A stretch of 14,948 nucleotides of DNA from JAZQNF01 sp045641505 (GTDB lineage: Bacteria; Bacillota; Clostridia; Lachnospirales; Bianqueaceae), in the NCBI GenBank assembly GCA_045641505.1, contig JAZUHB010000081.1, positions 1-14,948 of the forward strand. The letters are read 5' to 3'. This document shows positions 13,572-14,948 of this stretch, in pieces. Every line of letters starts with the position of its first letter. The first letter of the stretch is position 1. Position numbers and translations under genes: made by a program. Below the pieces are notes generated by a model, which made no database searches, was not told the DNA's origin, and was given only the letters and a program-made list of their open reading frames with translations.

Positions 13572-14492
13572 TTACCACTCCAGCTTTATTCCGTTCTTCC
13601 CAGCGCACTCGACGGCGTAGTCGCGGGAGCGGATCAGCCAATCCTCGAGCTGCCGATCGTCCTTCGCGCCGAGATCGAGGCCGAGGTAGCCCTCGTAGCC
13701 CTGCTGCTTCAGGATGCGGAAGAACTCCACCCAGTCGATCGTGCCCTCGCCCAGCGGGATGTGCTCACAGTTGACGGGGATGTTGTCGGCCACGTGGATG
13801 TTGGCGTAGCGGCCCTTCAGCTTCGCGAGGGCGAGGCAGATATTCTCGCGCTGCGCCGCGAAATGGCCGGTGTCGAAGTTCGCCTTCAGGTAATCGCTGC
13901 CGACCGCGTCCAGCAGGCGGATCATCGAATCGACGGAGCAGATAATCTCGCCGACGCGGGGCTCCATGATGACGGTGCGGCCCAGGGTCTTCGCGAAATC
14001 CGCGCAGAAGGCGCAGCTCTCGACGGTAGTGTCCCAGACCTTCTCCCAGTCGAAGCCGTCCGGGATGTGGATGCGCGCGGAGGAACCGAACTCGTACTCG
14101 CCGCCGTCCAGCTTGTAGGGGGCGCGGCCCAGGTAGGTGACGGGAGGCGCGTAGCTGGCGAGATGCAGGGTCTCGGCGCCCAGCTCGCAGCCGATCTCGG
14201 CCATCTCCATGAAGTAGTCGTAGGCCGCGCGGCGCTTGGTATCGTCGAGCGAGACCAGGTCGGGGTTCACGGCGCAGAAATTGTGGATGTGGATGCCGTT
14301 GTCGGAGAGGGCCTTCTTGTAGTCGGAAAGGTTCTTCTTCAGGTTCGCGGCGTGCTCGGTGCCGAGGCCCTCCATCTCCAGATAATGGAAGCCGAGCTTG
14401 TTCAGATACTCGAGGGACGCGAAATCGTCCTTCGCCTTGGGAGGATAGCCGTACTTGAGGATCGTGACGAGATAGGTGACGCTGAGTTTCAT
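13572..14492 (-). CDS. Sugar phosphate isomerase/epimerase-like TIM barrel protein
   Basis: A 306-residue cytoplasmic protein of the xylose isomerase-like TIM barrel superfamily (COG1082 type), which includes epimerases, isomerases and dehydratases of sugars and inositols. Metal-site candidates are Glu177 in VIMEPRVGE, Asp207 and His210 in NFDTGHF, His233 in NIHVADN, and Asp273 in GYLGLDLG, where many relatives have Glu. The N-terminal MKLSVTYL and LEYLNKLGFHYLEMEG form the first strands. AAAGGAG lies 10 bases before the ATG, slightly long spacing. It begins 27 bp after the threonine aldolase gene. The substrate cannot be told; sugar-phosphate or inositol-type conversion is equally possible. 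Confidence 0.85.
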   Translation of the reverse strand: MKLSVTYLVTILKYGYPPKAKDDFASLEYLNKLGFHYLEMEGLGTEHAANLKKNLSDYKKALSDNGIHIHNFCAVNPDLVSLDDTKRRAAYDYFMEMAEIGCELGAETLHLASYAPPVTYLGRAPYKLDGGEYEFGSSARIHIPDGFDWEKVWDTTVESCAFCADFAKTLGRTVIMEPRVGEIICSVDSMIRLLDAVGSDYLKANFDTGHFAAQRENICLALAKLKGRYANIHVADNIPVNCEHIPLGEGTIDWVEFFRILKQQGYEGYLGLDLGAKDDRQLEDWLIRSRDYAVECAGKNGIKLEW

Positions 14493-14519
14493 GGTATTCG
14501 AGCTCCTTTGCGGATGGAT

Positions 14520-14948
14520 TTACAGAATGCTTTCCAGATAATCGATGCTCTCCGGCTTCGTCGCCCAGCTGGTGGCGAAGCGGATGACGCTATGGGTATC
14601 GTCGTACGCGCACCAGAAGCCGTAGCCGACCTGTCCGGCGAGCGCTTCGAGCCTCGCGTTATCGACGATCACGAATTGCTGGTTCGTGGGCGAATCGAAG
14701 AAGAACGGAAGGCCCTTCTTCCGGAGGACCGTCTTCAGTTTCTCCGCCATCTCCATCGCGTGGCGGCTGATCTCGAAATAGAGGCCGTCGGTGAAGAGGA
14801 CGTCGAACTGGATTCCTAGCGCGCGGCCCTTCGCGAGGAGCGCGCCGTGCTGCTTGATCTGCGTAAAGAAGTGCGCCGGGGCCGCCATGCCCGAGAAGAC
14901 GATTGCCTCGCCGAACAGGGCGCCGACCTTCGTGCCGCCGATATAGAA
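14520..14948 (-). CDS. Low-specificity L-threonine aldolase family protein, C-terminal part (5' end outside window)
   Basis: The frame is open to the right edge and gives 142 residues before TAA. It starts at the PLP-lysine motif FYIGGTKVGALFGEAIVF, where the Lys of GGTK forms the Schiff base in threonine aldolases. QIKQHGALLAKGRALGIQF and the ending SVIRFATSWATKPESID also fit the family, a fold-type I enzyme that splits L-threonine or L-allo-threonine into glycine and acetaldehyde. The upstream substrate-binding half is missing, so length and start are unknown. The motif is characteristic, but the wider beta-eliminating lyase group shares this fold, so the exact reaction is a family-level call. 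Confidence 0.88.
   Translation of the reverse strand, partial: FYIGGTKVGALFGEAIVFSGMAAPAHFFTQIKQHGALLAKGRALGIQFDVLFTDGLYFEISRHAMEMAEKLKTVLRKKGLPFFFDSPTNQQFVIVDNARLEALAGQVGYGFWCAYDDTHSVIRFATSWATKPESIDYLESIL

Overview
The window looks like a chromosomal segment from a GC-rich member of the Clostridia (Bacillota). This is inferred from strong AAGGAGG-type ribosome binding sites before most genes, a lipoprotein-type solute-binding protein, intrinsic terminators with U-tracts, and the gene families present. No rRNA or tRNA gene, insertion sequence, prophage or CRISPR array was seen. No stretch longer than 300 bases lacks a gene.

Left arm, + strand (1-5583): the 3' end of typA (BipA GTPase) and its terminator, then a consensus sigma-A promoter overlapped by two LacI-type palindromes. 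Next come a 76-codon ORF very rich in Leu/Val/Ile, an intrinsic terminator, and the complete branched-chain amino acid ABC transporter operon livJ-livH-livM-livG-livF, closed by a terminator shared with the convergent genes. The segment 528-812 has the parts of a transcription attenuator: a leader ORF with a Leu/Val codon run, a 10-nt segment (730-739) perfectly complementary to the 5' arm of the terminator (782-791), and the terminator itself (780-812). I see no other promoter for the transporter, so its expression may depend on this switch. This is the most interesting signal in the window.

Middle, - strand (5592-10270, transcribed right to left): pgk and tpiA (lower glycolysis) start from a good promoter just upstream of pgk. 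They are followed by a strong terminator, a subgroup-Ic aspartate-type aminotransferase, an ECF-like sigma factor with a hydrophobic C-terminal tail, and a single-pass membrane protein that is probably its anti-sigma partner.

Right arm, - strand (10276-14948): a threonine aldolase (cut by the window edge), a sugar-phosphate isomerase/epimerase-like TIM barrel protein, a pair of palindromic 24-bp repeats, a GH20 beta-N-acetylhexosaminidase without signal peptide, an S33 proline-iminopeptidase-like hydrolase and a YhhN-family membrane protein. Short spacings and good ribosome binding sites suggest cotranscription of most of this arm, with a cytoplasmic salvage flavour (amino sugars, peptides, amino acids).
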